Notes: generated by a model from the letters alone, not told the origin. 53,202 bases of DNA from Candidatus Gastranaerophilales bacterium (GCA_944323725.1 CALUTP010000026.1:1-53202); one strand, 5' to 3'. Shown: positions 16,503 to 26,450, counted from the stretch's first letter. Made by a program: numbers and translations.

Positions 16503-17210
16503 ATGAATGAGAATTCCTTATCAATTAGTCCTGCAAAAGCTTTAGCAGCAGGAAGTATCACCGGTATGTTCGGAGGCTATGTTTTCGCACCAAGGAAATA
16601 CTCTCTTAAAAGACTGCTCGTGCAACAACCCGATACATTTGAAAAACTTTTCCCAAAAGATCTAACAGACACTATGATAAAAAAGGAATACAATTCTTTG
16701 AATGAAATCAAAAAAGCTTCAATAGAATTCCACGAATCTGGCATTACTGATCAACAAAGCGTAAAAGAAGCAGCAAGAACTTGGAAAACAAAGTATGATG
16801 CTATAAAAATAACTCCAGAACTTATTAATGATGCAACCAGAAAAAAAGATGCTATTAGAGAAGCTACAGAAACTGGAGCTGAAATAAAACCGCTCATATC
16901 TGAATACAAAAAATCATTAAAAGCAATTAGAAAAGCTAAATTTGAAGCTATGAGAGCGCTGCCGGATAGAGGATATGATGTTAAAAATGCATACAAAGAA
17001 ATGCAAAAAGCTCTTGCAAATAAGCACACAACAACATCAAATAAACTCTTTGAATTAATTAATAAAAACACCTTACGAGAGAGCTATGATTCCATAAAAA
17101 AATTTCTACCGAAAGCTAGAGCCCGGTCTGCAGTAGCGGGTGCTGTAACACTGGGTACCCTAACAACTCTGGTATCTATATTCTTTAATCCGTCAACCCA
17201 AAACAACTAG
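16503..17210 (+). CDS. Unknown alpha-helical protein with terminal hydrophobic segments
   Basis: Not recognised. It has 235 residues with a near-perfect ribosome binding site (AAGGAGGTCATC before ATG). The N-terminal 11-35 segment is hydrophobic and Gly-rich (AKALAAGSITGMFGGYVFAP), a long charged helical middle follows (about 40-200, many Lys/Glu/Ala), and the C terminus holds a membrane-type helix (AVAGAVTLGTLTTLVSIFF). This hairpin-like layout, with both ends in or at a membrane, resembles in style the two membrane proteins at 43-45 kb. It is a monocistronic unit with its own strong terminator. Confidence 0.75.
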   Translation: MNENSLSISPAKALAAGSITGMFGGYVFAPRKYSLKRLLVQQPDTFEKLFPKDLTDTMIKKEYNSLNEIKKASIEFHESGITDQQSVKEAARTWKTKYDAIKITPELINDATRKKDAIREATETGAEIKPLISEYKKSLKAIRKAKFEAMRALPDRGYDVKNAYKEMQKALANKHTTTSNKLFELINKNTLRESYDSIKKFLPKARARSAVAGAVTLGTLTTLVSIFFNPSTQNN

Positions 17211-17219
17211 GTAGAAAAT

Positions 17220-17252
17220 GAGTTGGGAACCTATTCCCCAACTCTTTTTTTT
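17220..17252 (+). terminator. Strong Rho-independent terminator
   Basis: Arms GAGTTGGG (17220-17227) and CCCAACTC (17237-17244) flank a 9-base loop and are followed by eight T. It ends the unknown gene at 16503-17210 and overlaps the last codons of the convergent dacB, for which the opposite tail is poorer in T. Confidence 0.92.
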
Positions 17253-18609
17253 AATCTTGTAAATACACTGCTCTAATTATATATTCTTCAAGCACTTTTT
17301 TATCAATAGAACGAGACTTAGCATCATTTATCATAATATCAAAAGCATAAAGGTTTCCATTTCTTGAAGTTATATATCCTGCAATTGCACTTATATCAGA
17401 AAGTGTTCCTGTTTTTGCTCTTAAATTGTCTTTAAAATAAAGCATTCTATCTTTTAAAGTTCCCTCACCAGAAGTAGCCATAGCATTTTGTAATAATGTG
17501 AACTTAGGAGTTTTAGCTTGAGCGACAAGGAAATCTGTCATAAAATCTGCACTCATCAAATTATTTTTAGAAACGCCACTTCCATCAACAAGCTTGATAT
17601 TTTCATTATTTACACCAATTTTTTTACAATAAGCATCAAACATTTTTATTGCTGAATCAATGGTTCCAGTTGAATTCACATATTTTCCACCAGCAACTTT
17701 AAATAATGTTTCTGCTGCCAGATTACTACTATTTAGTAATATCGATTTTTGAACAATTGCTAAAGGATGTTTTATTGATGATATTAAATAGACGTTATTT
17801 TGAGGAAGTATTTTTTCAGTAATATTACCATAATATTCAATCTTTGTATCTCTAATCGCATCTTCTAATCGAAGAATAAAATACCTTTTTAAATTATTTA
17901 CAGGTATTGCATAGCCCTGACTTTTAGCAATAGAACCTTTTACCGTCACCATATCTGGTGCAATATTATTATTCCGCTCGAAAGTTATATTATTTTCATC
18001 ACCAGTAACTGCTAAATTCATAAAAGCAATAGGATAAAAAACTTTTGGACTAATTTGAACCGGCGCATCCTTTGTAGTCGGAGAAATTAAAACCCACAGG
18101 AGGTTCCCATCTAAATTATAAGCGCCAAAACGAGGCATCAATATATTTAAATCATCATCCCATTGCCAGCCTTCACCCCATTCGGTTTTATCTAATACAG
18201 AAGTATCAATATAAATATTTTTTGGTGTAATTACTTTTTTAGCCTTAGCTGCTTCTAAGAGAGTCTTTAAATCATTTGAAGAAAGATAAGGATCAGCACC
18301 AAGTTTTATATACAAATCATTATTAGTTGATTTATATATTGAAGTCTCAAATTGAAAATTTTCTCCCAGAGTATCAAAAGCCGCAGCTAGAGTAAGAAGT
18401 TTTTGAGTAGATGCAGGAGGTACAAGTTTTTTAGAATTTAACTCATAAACGACTTCTCCAGTTTTAACATTTTTAACTGAAACTGAAATATTATCTTTTG
18501 ATATTTTTGAATCTGAAATAATTTTATTATAATTTTCCGCACCAAAACTTGCTAAAGAAAAATTTAATAAGAACAATATCCCTACTAATACACATAACAG
18601 TTTTTTCAT
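17251..18609 (-). CDS. dacB: D-alanyl-D-alanine carboxypeptidase/endopeptidase (PBP4, peptidase S13)
   Basis: A periplasmic low-molecular-weight penicillin-binding protein that trims or cleaves peptidoglycan cross-links. Residues 1-24 are a signal peptide (MKKLLCVLVGILFLLNFSLA). The three active-site motifs are present: S67-T-Q-K70 (SxxK), SKN within SGVSKNN near 347, and KTG within LRAKTGTLSD near 396. The 452 residues match PBP4-type enzymes, whose extra domains sit between the first two motifs. ATG overlaps the nitrilase stop by 4 bases, so it is the last gene of a three-gene run from 20095. Confidence 0.94.
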   Translation of the reverse strand: MKKLLCVLVGILFLLNFSLASFGAENYNKIISDSKISKDNISVSVKNVKTGEVVYELNSKKLVPPASTQKLLTLAAAFDTLGENFQFETSIYKSTNNDLYIKLGADPYLSSNDLKTLLEAAKAKKVITPKNIYIDTSVLDKTEWGEGWQWDDDLNILMPRFGAYNLDGNLLWVLISPTTKDAPVQISPKVFYPIAFMNLAVTGDENNITFERNNNIAPDMVTVKGSIAKSQGYAIPVNNLKRYFILRLEDAIRDTKIEYYGNITEKILPQNNVYLISSIKHPLAIVQKSILLNSSNLAAETLFKVAGGKYVNSTGTIDSAIKMFDAYCKKIGVNNENIKLVDGSGVSKNNLMSADFMTDFLVAQAKTPKFTLLQNAMATSGEGTLKDRMLYFKDNLRAKTGTLSDISAIAGYITSRNGNLYAFDIMINDAKSRSIDKKVLEEYIIRAVYLQD

Positions 18610-19433
18610 ACTGATTTTACCTCATAACTCTCTTTAATGTCTTTCAGTATAGTACAATGATTTCTGTAATTATACATTTCATTAAAATTTATTTCACAAG
18701 AGCAGATTCCCTCTTTTTGATTTTTAATTTCAGCAATAGTTTCCCCCATATAATCATAAATTCGCGAATGTCCGATGTTCCATTCACCATTTTTTACAAG
18801 CCCGGACTGAGTAAGTGCGACTAAATACACTTGGTTTTCAATAGCTCTTGCTCTAGTGAGTGTCTCCCATGGAATAGGCTTATGAAGTCCCCAAGCAGCC
18901 ATATTGACAATTAAGTCTGCATCTGCTTTACGATAAGCTCTAAAAATTTCTGGAAATCTTATATCATAACAAATTGTAAGACCAATTTTCACACCATCTA
19001 AATTCACCAAAACAGGATACTCCCCAGACTCAACAAAATTACCTTCTGAACAACCACAATAAGAATAAAGATGATTCTTAGAATATGTTGCTACTAATTT
19101 TCCATTTCTATTAATAACGGGAGAAGTATTCAAAGCTTTCAAGCCACCTGATCTTTTTTGAATAAAACTTCCACCCAAAATATTTACACTATAATTCTTA
19201 GCTATTTCTGATAAAAATTTAATAGTATTAGAATTTTCTATAAATTCAGCACTAGATAAAAAATCTTCACAAGACCATCCTACAGTCCAGACCTCTGGTA
19301 AAATCAAAAAGTCAGTTTTATCAGGAAGCTCGTTTTTGACAATGTTCTCAACTTTTTTATAATTTGCATCTACATCACCGATTTTTGAGTTCATCTGCAA
19401 TGCACAAATTTTTATACTTTTTTCCTCTCCCAT
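18606..19433 (-). CDS. Nitrilase-superfamily carbon-nitrogen hydrolase
   Basis: A cytoplasmic amidase of the nitrilase superfamily, closest in style to omega-amidase/Nit2-type enzymes. The Glu-Lys-Cys triad is visible: E47 in LPEVWTVGW, Lys in YSKNHLY (about residue 120) and Cys in TICYDIRFPE (about 155). The 275 residues are typical. Possible substrates include alpha-ketoglutaramate or deaminated glutathione; the sequence does not decide. It overlaps the upstream acyltransferase by 22 bases and the downstream dacB by 4, indicating tight coupling. The ribosome binding site AGGGAT precedes ATG 19433. Confidence 0.88.
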   Translation of the reverse strand: MGEEKSIKICALQMNSKIGDVDANYKKVENIVKNELPDKTDFLILPEVWTVGWSCEDFLSSAEFIENSNTIKFLSEIAKNYSVNILGGSFIQKRSGGLKALNTSPVINRNGKLVATYSKNHLYSYCGCSEGNFVESGEYPVLVNLDGVKIGLTICYDIRFPEIFRAYRKADADLIVNMAAWGLHKPIPWETLTRARAIENQVYLVALTQSGLVKNGEWNIGHSRIYDYMGETIAEIKNQKEGICSCEINFNEMYNYRNHCTILKDIKESYEVKSV

Positions 19434-20095
19434 AAGTTATCCCTCAACGCCTCTTTATAAACAGACGGCGCTTTTTTCTGCAAGCTTTCCAGAGCATCTT
19501 TTATTAGTTTTTTCTTTTCCCCTAACATCTCATCCCCCAGATCTTTTGGGATATATATTGGCTCCCCATAAAGATTCACAATCCTTGCACTACCAACAGG
19601 AAAAGTCATTTTATCCCAAGTAGGCAGAGTATGGAATGTTCTATCTTCAGAATACCAACATACCGGAACTATAGGGGCTCCAGACATTTTAGCAAGTTTT
19701 ATTGCTCCATTTTTTACTGAATGATACGGCCCGCCCGGACCATCAACCATTATTGCAACATCCTCACCATTGTTAAGTCTTTCCAGCATCTGCATAGAAG
19801 ATTCTACCGCACCTTTTTTACCAGATGAACCCCTTACTATACTAAAGCCCATTCCCTGAGCAGCATAAGCAACAATTTCACCATCGAAAGAAGTACTTAT
19901 GAGAACATTTACTTTTGATTTATCCTGCAGTCCATATACACAAAACTGATCAGAATGCCACATAACATATATACAAGGACGATGATTTTTTTGATTTATT
20001 TCAATAATATGCGTATGAGGTTCCTGAAGCTTCATATATCCTAGCACAGCTTTTTTTAGAATCCAGATATTTTTTTCATTAATCAATCTTACCAT
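19412..20095 (-). CDS. DUF374/lysophospholipid acyltransferase-like protein
   Basis: A 227-residue member of the DUF374 group of the LPLAT acyltransferase superfamily, usually linked to outer-membrane lipid A or lipid modification. The region CIYVMWHSDQF holds the catalytic His-x-Asp-like motif (about residue 49). VDGPGGPYHSVKNGAIKLA (about 139-157) is the DUF374 signature, and APIVPVCWY the usual block IV. No signal peptide is present; it probably sits on the inner face of the membrane. TATAAT lies exactly 6 bases before the ATG, so the mRNA may be leaderless. Confidence 0.87.
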   Translation of the reverse strand: MVRLINEKNIWILKKAVLGYMKLQEPHTHIIEINQKNHRPCIYVMWHSDQFCVYGLQDKSKVNVLISTSFDGEIVAYAAQGMGFSIVRGSSGKKGAVESSMQMLERLNNGEDVAIMVDGPGGPYHSVKNGAIKLAKMSGAPIVPVCWYSEDRTFHTLPTWDKMTFPVGSARIVNLYGEPIYIPKDLGDEMLGEKKKLIKDALESLQKKAPSVYKEALRDNLWERKKV

Positions 20096-20101
20096 AGAAA
20101 A

Positions 20102-20110
20102 ATTATACCA
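20102..20110 (-). promoter_or_regulatory. Extended -10 element with predicted leaderless start (DUF374 gene)
   Basis: On the minus strand TGGTATAAT (20110-20102) is an extended -10 (TGN-TATAAT). Six bases separate it from the ATG at 20095, which puts transcription start at or beside the A of the start codon. No Shine-Dalgarno sequence is possible on such an mRNA. No good -35 is visible. Confidence 0.6.
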
Positions 20111-20168
20111 CAGAAAAATTTTTATAAATAACTAAATAACTCATAGTTATATCATATATTTGGCGTAC

Positions 20169-20196
20169 TTGCACTATGATTTTTTTGCAGTATAAT
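20169..20196 (+). promoter_or_regulatory. Promoter of tig-clpP-clpX-polA
   Basis: A -35 TTGCAC (20169-20174), a 16-base spacer and a perfect -10 TATAAT (20191-20196) predict a start near 20203 and a 30-base leader carrying AAAGGAAA before the tig ATG. The spacing and -35 resemble those of the tRNA-Gly promoter. Confidence 0.75.
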
Positions 20197-20232
20197 CAGG
20201 ATAGATACATGTATAAATATAAAGGAAAAATT

Positions 20233-21543
20233 ATGAAAGTTACATTAGAAAATGAAAAAGAAAATGTTGTTAAGTTAAATATCACAGTACCGGCAGTCGA
20301 AGCTACAAATGCTTATAATCTAGCTGTAAGAAAGATATCTCAATATGTAAATATTGATGGATTTAGAAAAGGGAAAGCCCCTAGACAAGTAGTAGAAACT
20401 CAAGTTGGTAAGGAAAGAATTAAACAAGAAGCTATTGAAAACTTAATGCCAAAAGTTATAAATGATGCTATTAGTGAAAATAATCTTGATGTAATTACTC
20501 AACCATATATTACATCTTATGATTTCGAATTAGGCAAAGATTTGAATGTAACAGTTCAAGTAGAAACTAGACCTGAAGTAAAATTAGGCGAATATAAAGG
20601 CTTAAATGTTGAAGTTGAAGATACTCCAGTTTCAGAAGAAGCATTTAATAAAGCATTAGAAAATATCCAACATCAATATGCTGAAGAAAAAATGGTTCTA
20701 GATAGACCAGCAAATACTACAGATATTGTTAACATTAACTTCGAAGGATATTCTAATGGCGAAAAAATTAAAGGCGGAGAAGCTAAAAATTATAGATTAG
20801 ATTTAGGAAATTCTACATTTATTCCTGGATTTGCTGAGCAAATCGTAGGTAAAAATCTTAATGATGATTTTGAAATTGAAGTCACATTTCCAGCAGATTA
20901 CCATGATGAAAAATTAAAAGGTCAAAAGGCAACCTTCAAAATTCATCTTAACGAAATAAAAGAAAGAATTATCCCAGAAATTACAGATGAATTTGCACAA
21001 AGAGTTGGTAAATTTAACACCGTTGAAGAATTAAAGGATGATGTAAGAAAATATCTTGAAAACGCAAGAGAAAATGCAAATAAAACTAAATCAGAAAACG
21101 AAGTATTTAAAAAAGTAATTGATGCAGCCGAAGTGGAAATTCCACAATCTATGATTGATAGAGAAGCTAATTCATTACTTGCTGATTATAAAAATAGACT
21201 TGCAGCTCAAGGCATTAGCTGGGAAATGGTTTCTAAGACTCAAAATGAAGAAGAGTTGATGAAAAACATCCAAGATGATGCTAAATTGAGAATTAAAAAC
21301 TCATTAGTAATTGATAAAATTGCAAAAGTTGAAAATATCAAACTTATTCCAGCGGATTTAGATAAAAAATTCCAAGAACTTGGAACAGCTTATGGCGTTT
21401 CTCAACAGGAAATTATGAAACAAATCAGCAAAAATCCTGAAATTCTAGGCTCTTTATCTCAGCAAGCTATTAATGATAAAGTGAAAGAATTCTTAATGGA
21501 AAATAATAAATCAGAAATTGTTGCACCAAAAGCTGCAAAATAA
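20233..21543 (+). CDS. tig: Trigger factor (ribosome-associated chaperone/prolyl isomerase)
   Basis: Binds at the ribosomal exit tunnel and assists folding of nascent chains. I take ATG 20233 (436 residues), because AAAGGAAA lies just upstream, the sequence MKVTLENEKENVVKLNITVP is the usual N terminus, and the promoter -10 lies within the longer upstream frame. The N-terminal ribosome-binding domain carries the signature GFRKGKAPRQV at about 43-53. An FKBP-type isomerase domain is at about 150-240 (INFEGYSNGEKI...FIPGFAEQIVGK), and the C-terminal chaperone arms follow. It leads the classic tig-clpP-clpX order. Confidence 0.97.
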   Translation: MKVTLENEKENVVKLNITVPAVEATNAYNLAVRKISQYVNIDGFRKGKAPRQVVETQVGKERIKQEAIENLMPKVINDAISENNLDVITQPYITSYDFELGKDLNVTVQVETRPEVKLGEYKGLNVEVEDTPVSEEAFNKALENIQHQYAEEKMVLDRPANTTDIVNINFEGYSNGEKIKGGEAKNYRLDLGNSTFIPGFAEQIVGKNLNDDFEIEVTFPADYHDEKLKGQKATFKIHLNEIKERIIPEITDEFAQRVGKFNTVEELKDDVRKYLENARENANKTKSENEVFKKVIDAAEVEIPQSMIDREANSLLADYKNRLAAQGISWEMVSKTQNEEELMKNIQDDAKLRIKNSLVIDKIAKVENIKLIPADLDKKFQELGTAYGVSQQEIMKQISKNPEILGSLSQQAINDKVKEFLMENNKSEIVAPKAAK

Positions 21544-21602
21544 TTAAGACTAGAAATATAATAATCCGTAGAATAAAATGAAATAAGAAAGGAAATAAAA
21601 AC

Positions 21603-22193
21603 ATGAGTTTTGTACCTGTAGTTATAGAACAATCAAGCAGAGGCGAGCGTTCATTCGATATATTCTCAAGACTGCTAAGAGAGAGAATTATCTTTTTGGG
21701 CACCCCAATAGATGATATGGTAGCAAATTTGGTTGTTGCTCAAATGCTATTGCTTGATAGTGAAAATCCTGAAAAAGATATTATGTTATATATTAATAGT
21801 CCAGGTGGTAGTGTTACTGCAGGTTTTGCGATTTATGATACAATGCAGCATATAAGAGCAGATGTTTCTACAATCTGTCTTGGACAAGCTGCTTCAATGG
21901 GAGCATTCCTATTATCATCAGGCGCAAAAGGGAAAAGAATGGCTCTTCCTCATTCTCGTGTTTTAATCCATCAACCATTAGGCGGCGCTCAAGGACAAGC
22001 TACTGATATCGAAATTCAAGCCGCTGAAATTATTAGAATTAAAAAATCATTAAATGAAATACTCGCTTCAAATACAGGTCAATCTATCAAGAAAATTGAA
22101 AAAGATACAGATAGGGATTATATTATGACTCCAGCAGAAGCTTTAGAGTATGGTATGATTGATAAAGTTGTATCAAGAGATGCAATTAAGTAA
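21603..22193 (+). CDS. clpP: ATP-dependent Clp protease proteolytic subunit
   Basis: A serine protease that forms a double heptameric barrel and degrades substrates fed by ClpX or ClpA/C. The 196 residues match the family. Ser98 (GQAASMGAF) and His123 (RVLIHQP) are in place, and the third catalytic Asp lies in the conserved KDTDRDY region. YINSPGGSV, the oxyanion-loop motif, is at 63-71. A good ribosome binding site (AAGAAAGGAAA) precedes ATG 21603, 59 bases after tig. It is co-transcribed with tig and clpX. Confidence 0.98.
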   Translation: MSFVPVVIEQSSRGERSFDIFSRLLRERIIFLGTPIDDMVANLVVAQMLLLDSENPEKDIMLYINSPGGSVTAGFAIYDTMQHIRADVSTICLGQAASMGAFLLSSGAKGKRMALPHSRVLIHQPLGGAQGQATDIEIQAAEIIRIKKSLNEILASNTGQSIKKIEKDTDRDYIMTPAEALEYGMIDKVVSRDAIK

Positions 22194-22239
22194 ATAGGTA
22201 TTAAAAATTCGACATCATAGTCGGAAAGGGTAGATAAAG

Positions 22240-23550
22240 ATGCCAAAACACGATGACAGCAGACTAAAATGTTCTTTCTGCGGAAAATCACAGGATCAGG
22301 TGAAAAAATTAATTGCCGGCCCTGAGGTTTATATTTGTGATGAGTGCGTTGAGCTTTGTAATGAAATTCTAGATGAAGAATTTTTTGAAAACAAAGAAAA
22401 AGATGGAGAAACTTCTGAGGACAAAAAGGCAGAAAAACCTATTCCAAAACCTCATGAAATTAAAGCATACCTTGATCAATACATAATTGGTCAGGATGAT
22501 GCTAAAAAAGTTCTTTCTGTCGCTGTATATAACCATTACAAAAGACTAAAACATAACAAATCTGCAGATTTGAAAAATAATGTTGAAATTCAAAAATCAA
22601 ACATTTTATTGGTAGGGCCTACCGGTTCTGGTAAAACTTTATTAGCTCAGACTTTGGCTAAAATGCTTGATGTACCATTTGCCGTAGCTGATGCTACAAC
22701 TCTAACAGAAGCTGGGTATGTTGGTGATGATGTCGAAAATATATTACTTAGATTATACCAAAATGCGGATTTTGACTCCTCTAAGGCTGAAAAAGGTATT
22801 ATATACATCGATGAAATTGATAAAATTTCAAGGAAATCAGAAAATACATCAATAACAAGAGATGTATCAGGGGAAGGTGTTCAACAAGCTTTATTAAAAA
22901 TGATAGAAGGAACTGTTGCTCATGTTCCACCTCAGGGCGGAAGAAAGCATCCTCATCAGGAATTTATAGAAGTTGATACTTCAAATATTTTATTCATTGT
23001 CGGTGGAGCTTTTGTTGGTCTAGAAAAAATTATAGAAAGAAGAGCTCAAGTGGGATCGTCTGTCGGCTTTGGTGCAAAAGCCCCTCTATCTCAAGCTGAA
23101 AAAGAGGCTAATGCTGCTAAATTATTAAAAAAATTACAGCCTGATGATTTATTAAAATTCGGATTAATCCCTGAATTTATAGGCCGTATTCCAACTTATG
23201 CAGTTTTAGATCCATTAAATGAAAAAACTCTTAAAATGATTCTAACAGAACCTAAAAATGCTGTATTAAAACAATACAAATGTTTATTGGAAATGGATGG
23301 AGTAGAGCTTGATTTTGAACCTGAAGCAATTGACTTGATAGCTCAAGAAGCTTTAAAAAGAAATACCGGAGCGAGAGCTCTAAGAGCGATTGTGGAAGAA
23401 ATTATGCTGGATGTAATGTATGATGTGCCTTCAAAAGAAAATAAAGGTAAATTTGTAGTTACAGCAGATATGGTTAAGAATAGGAACTCTGGAGAATTAA
23501 TACCATTACCAACTAAAACTAATGGGGATTCAAAAGAGATTATCGCATAA
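22240..23550 (+). CDS. clpX: ATP-dependent Clp protease ATP-binding subunit ClpX
   Basis: An AAA+ unfoldase that recognises tagged proteins and threads them into ClpP. The N-terminal zinc-binding domain uses C11, C14, C33 and C36 (CSFC...CDEC). Walker A is GPTGSGKT (about 126-133), Walker [12 protein letters not shown], and the pore loop GYVGDDVE contains the substrate-gripping GYVG. Sensor II is the GARALR motif. The ClpP-docking loop is represented by IGF-type residues in the usual place (SVGFGAKA here). The 436 residues are normal. An AAAGGG ribosome binding site is 46 bases after clpP. Confidence 0.98.
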   Translation: MPKHDDSRLKCSFCGKSQDQVKKLIAGPEVYICDECVELCNEILDEEFFENKEKDGETSEDKKAEKPIPKPHEIKAYLDQYIIGQDDAKKVLSVAVYNHYKRLKHNKSADLKNNVEIQKSNILLVGPTGSGKTLLAQTLAKMLDVPFAVADATTLTEAGYVGDDVENILLRLYQNADFDSSKAEKGIIYIDEIDKISRKSENTSITRDVSGEGVQQALLKMIEGTVAHVPPQGGRKHPHQEFIEVDTSNILFIVGGAFVGLEKIIERRAQVGSSVGFGAKAPLSQAEKEANAAKLLKKLQPDDLLKFGLIPEFIGRIPTYAVLDPLNEKTLKMILTEPKNAVLKQYKCLLEMDGVELDFEPEAIDLIAQEALKRNTGARALRAIVEEIMLDVMYDVPSKENKGKFVVTADMVKNRNSGELIPLPTKTNGDSKEIIA

Positions 23551-23582
23551 AATTATCAGCGTAAAATATTTGGGATTTGACT

Positions 23583-26450
23583 ATGGGAAAAGAAAAAACT
23601 TTAATCTTGATTGATGGTCATGCACTGGCATTCAGACAATATTATGCGCTGGAAAGAACAAATATGAAAACTACAGATGGAACTCCTACTTGGGCCGTTT
23701 ATGGTTTTTTTAAGGCTATTTTTGATTTACTAAAAAACCCAGAATTAAAAGCTGATGCAATAGCTGTAGCCTTCGACGTCAGTCATCATACTTTCAGAAC
23801 AGAAAAATATGCCAATTATAAATCAAATAGAGAAGCAATGCCTGATATGATGCAAAGCCAAATGGGATTAATTTATGAAGGGTTAAAAGCATTTAGCATA
23901 CCAATATACACAAAAGAAGGTTATGAAGCTGATGATGTTATAGGCTCAATATCAAAACAGGCGTGCGAATTAGGTCATAAGGTTCTTATCCTTACAGGAG
24001 ATCAAGATGCATTTCAACTTGTGGATGAAAAAGGCTGCATAAAAGTCATAATACCAAGCAGAGGAGATTTAATCGAATATAATTGGAAAAAAGTTTATGA
24101 AAAGTTAGGGGTATATCCTAACCAAGTTATAGATTATAAAGCTCTTCGAGGTGATACATCCGATTGTATTCCAGGAATAAAAGGAATCGGCGAAAAAACA
24201 GCCCAAAAACTTCTATTCAGATACACAACATTAGCCGAAGTTTTAGAACATTGTACAGAAATTCCAGAAAATTCAATCAGAGAAAAGGTATGTAACGGAA
24301 AAGAATATGCCCTTTTAAGTCAATATCTTGCAACAATTGTCCAAGATTTAGATGTTAAATTTGATTTTGACAAAACAAAAGTAGAACTACCTGATATAAA
24401 AGCTGTAACAGAATTTTTAACTAAAATGCAGTTCTACAGTTTCATAAAAAATATCAATGAAATATTAACATCATTCAATAAAGAGAAATCTAATTCCAAA
24501 AAAACAACTAAAACAAAACAACAATCAGATAGTGAGGCTGCACAATTGCAGTTGGGAATATTTTCTCAAGTAATACAAGCTGAAGTGAACAAAGACAGCA
24601 ATTGCTATGCTAGTAAAATAATTACAAACAAAGAAGACTTTGAAAAATTACTATCTGAATTAAATTCACAAAAACTTATTAGTTTTCAAGTGTATGCAGA
24701 TGTAAGAAGTGCAGTATCTAGCGACCTTACAGGAATTGCACTCAGTTATAACAAAATGCTTACAATTGAAGATGATAAAGTTAAATTACAAAATGAAATT
24801 TCAGAAAAAAAAGTTTTTTATATCCCAATAAACCACACAAAACTAGAAAATCAATTAGAAAAAGATTATGTCATAAGTTCTATAGGCCCTATATTTGAAA
24901 ATAGTGAAATAAAAAAAATAACATATGATTCAAAAGCGGCTTATAACATATTAAAAAATGCAGGAATAGAATTAAATGGAATAAAATTTGATGTTATACT
25001 AGCCAGTTATGTAAAAAACCCTGCTAGAAACCATGAACTGGCTGTACAGGCATTAGAATACTTAAATCATGTTATATGCGAATATGCACCTTTTGAAAAA
25101 GACAAAAAGAAACAAATAAAAGTAAAAGATGCAAATATTGATAATGTATTAAAACATGCAACTGATGAAGTAGGTATGATTATAGAACTTACAGCTTTCT
25201 GGTTAAAAAAACTAAGTGAAGACGAAGTGAAGTTTATATATGAAGTCGAAGCTCCAATGTCTAAAGTACTTGCACAGATGGAATATAATGGAGTTGCTGT
25301 TAATGTAGATTATTTAAAGCAGCTTTCAAAATCTATGGATAATCAGCTTCATAAACTTGAAAGAAAAATTTATGATATAGCTGATTGCGGATTTAATATA
25401 AATTCGCCTAAGCAGGTAGGTGAAATATTATTTGACCAATTAGGTCTAAAAAGCAAGAAAAAAAGAGGCCGAGCACAGTATTCAACAAGTGCAGAAGTAT
25501 TAGAAGAACTTGCAGAAGAATATGAAATCGCAAGATTAATTCTTGAATATAGAAAATATGCAAAATTAAAATCTACATATACTGATGCACTACCAGTATT
25601 AATTGATCCTGTAGATAACAGAATACATACAACATATAATCAAACAATAACTGCAACAGGGCGCTTATCCTCATCAAATCCAAATTTACAAAATATTCCA
25701 ATACGAACAGAAGAAGGTAATAAAATAAGGACAGCGTTCGTTCCAGAAAATAAAAGAACTGCTGTAATATTATCAGCTGATTATTCTCAAATTGAATTGC
25801 GCTTGCTTGCTCATATTTCAGGCGATGAGCATCTAATTGAAGCATTTCAATCAGGAATAGATGTCCATACACTTACAGCATCTAAAGTTTTTGAAGTTCC
25901 AATTGAAGAAGTAACAAAAGAAATGAGATACAAAGCAAAAGCAGTAAATTTTGGAATTATATATGGACAAAGCAAATATGGACTTGCAAAAGCTTTAGGA
26001 ATTTCAAACGAAGAAGCTGATATTTTTATTAATAAATATTTCGCTACCTATCCTAAAATTAAAGCTTATATGGAAGCTACCGTAAAGCAAGCTGAATTAC
26101 ATGGATATGTTGAAACTGTATTTGGACGTAAAAGATATTTGAAAGCAGAACTAGCAAGTCCTAATAATATGATTAGAGAATTTGCTAAAAGAGCTGCCAT
26201 AAATCAACCAATGCAAGGTACTGCTGCTGATTTAATGAAAATTGCAATGATTGATTTTGCAAAAAAACTAAAAGAAAACAAGTTAAAATCAAAAATGATT
26301 ATGCAAGTACATGATGAACTCGTTGTAGAAGCACTAAAAACAGAACTACCCAAGATAAAGACTTTAATAAAAGAATCAATGGAATTGCATCAACCACTAG
26401 CTGTTCCTTTAGTAATTGATATTAGTACAGGTGACACATGGAAAGAATAA
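23583..26450 (+). CDS. polA: DNA polymerase I with degenerate proofreading domain
   Basis: A repair and Okazaki-fragment processing polymerase. I take ATG 23583 (955 residues, MGKEKTLILIDGHALAF); a TTG two codons upstream is less likely. The 5'-3' exonuclease covers residues about 1-290 (LTGDQDAFQL, GIKGIGEKTA). The 3'-5' exonuclease-like domain (about 335-530) lacks the metal-binding D-x-E of Exo I: the segment reads ISFQVYADVRSA. Proofreading is therefore probably lost, although Exo II-like YDSKAAYN and Exo III-like ATDEV remain. Polymerase motif A ADYSQIELRLLAH and motif C QVHDELVVEA are intact. It follows clpX by 32 bases. Confidence 0.96.
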   Translation: MGKEKTLILIDGHALAFRQYYALERTNMKTTDGTPTWAVYGFFKAIFDLLKNPELKADAIAVAFDVSHHTFRTEKYANYKSNREAMPDMMQSQMGLIYEGLKAFSIPIYTKEGYEADDVIGSISKQACELGHKVLILTGDQDAFQLVDEKGCIKVIIPSRGDLIEYNWKKVYEKLGVYPNQVIDYKALRGDTSDCIPGIKGIGEKTAQKLLFRYTTLAEVLEHCTEIPENSIREKVCNGKEYALLSQYLATIVQDLDVKFDFDKTKVELPDIKAVTEFLTKMQFYSFIKNINEILTSFNKEKSNSKKTTKTKQQSDSEAAQLQLGIFSQVIQAEVNKDSNCYASKIITNKEDFEKLLSELNSQKLISFQVYADVRSAVSSDLTGIALSYNKMLTIEDDKVKLQNEISEKKVFYIPINHTKLENQLEKDYVISSIGPIFENSEIKKITYDSKAAYNILKNAGIELNGIKFDVILASYVKNPARNHELAVQALEYLNHVICEYAPFEKDKKKQIKVKDANIDNVLKHATDEVGMIIELTAFWLKKLSEDEVKFIYEVEAPMSKVLAQMEYNGVAVNVDYLKQLSKSMDNQLHKLERKIYDIADCGFNINSPKQVGEILFDQLGLKSKKKRGRAQYSTSAEVLEELAEEYEIARLILEYRKYAKLKSTYTDALPVLIDPVDNRIHTTYNQTITATGRLSSSNPNLQNIPIRTEEGNKIRTAFVPENKRTAVILSADYSQIELRLLAHISGDEHLIEAFQSGIDVHTLTASKVFEVPIEEVTKEMRYKAKAVNFGIIYGQSKYGLAKALGISNEEADIFINKYFATYPKIKAYMEATVKQAELHGYVETVFGRKRYLKAELASPNNMIREFAKRAAINQPMQGTAADLMKIAMIDFAKKLKENKLKSKMIMQVHDELVVEALKTELPKIKTLIKESMELHQPLAVPLVIDISTGDTWKE

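Noticed and set aside
20176..20232. Longer N terminus for trigger factor
   Set aside because: The extra 19 codons contain the -10 box of the promoter, and the ATG at 20233 has the ribosome binding site and the family N terminus.
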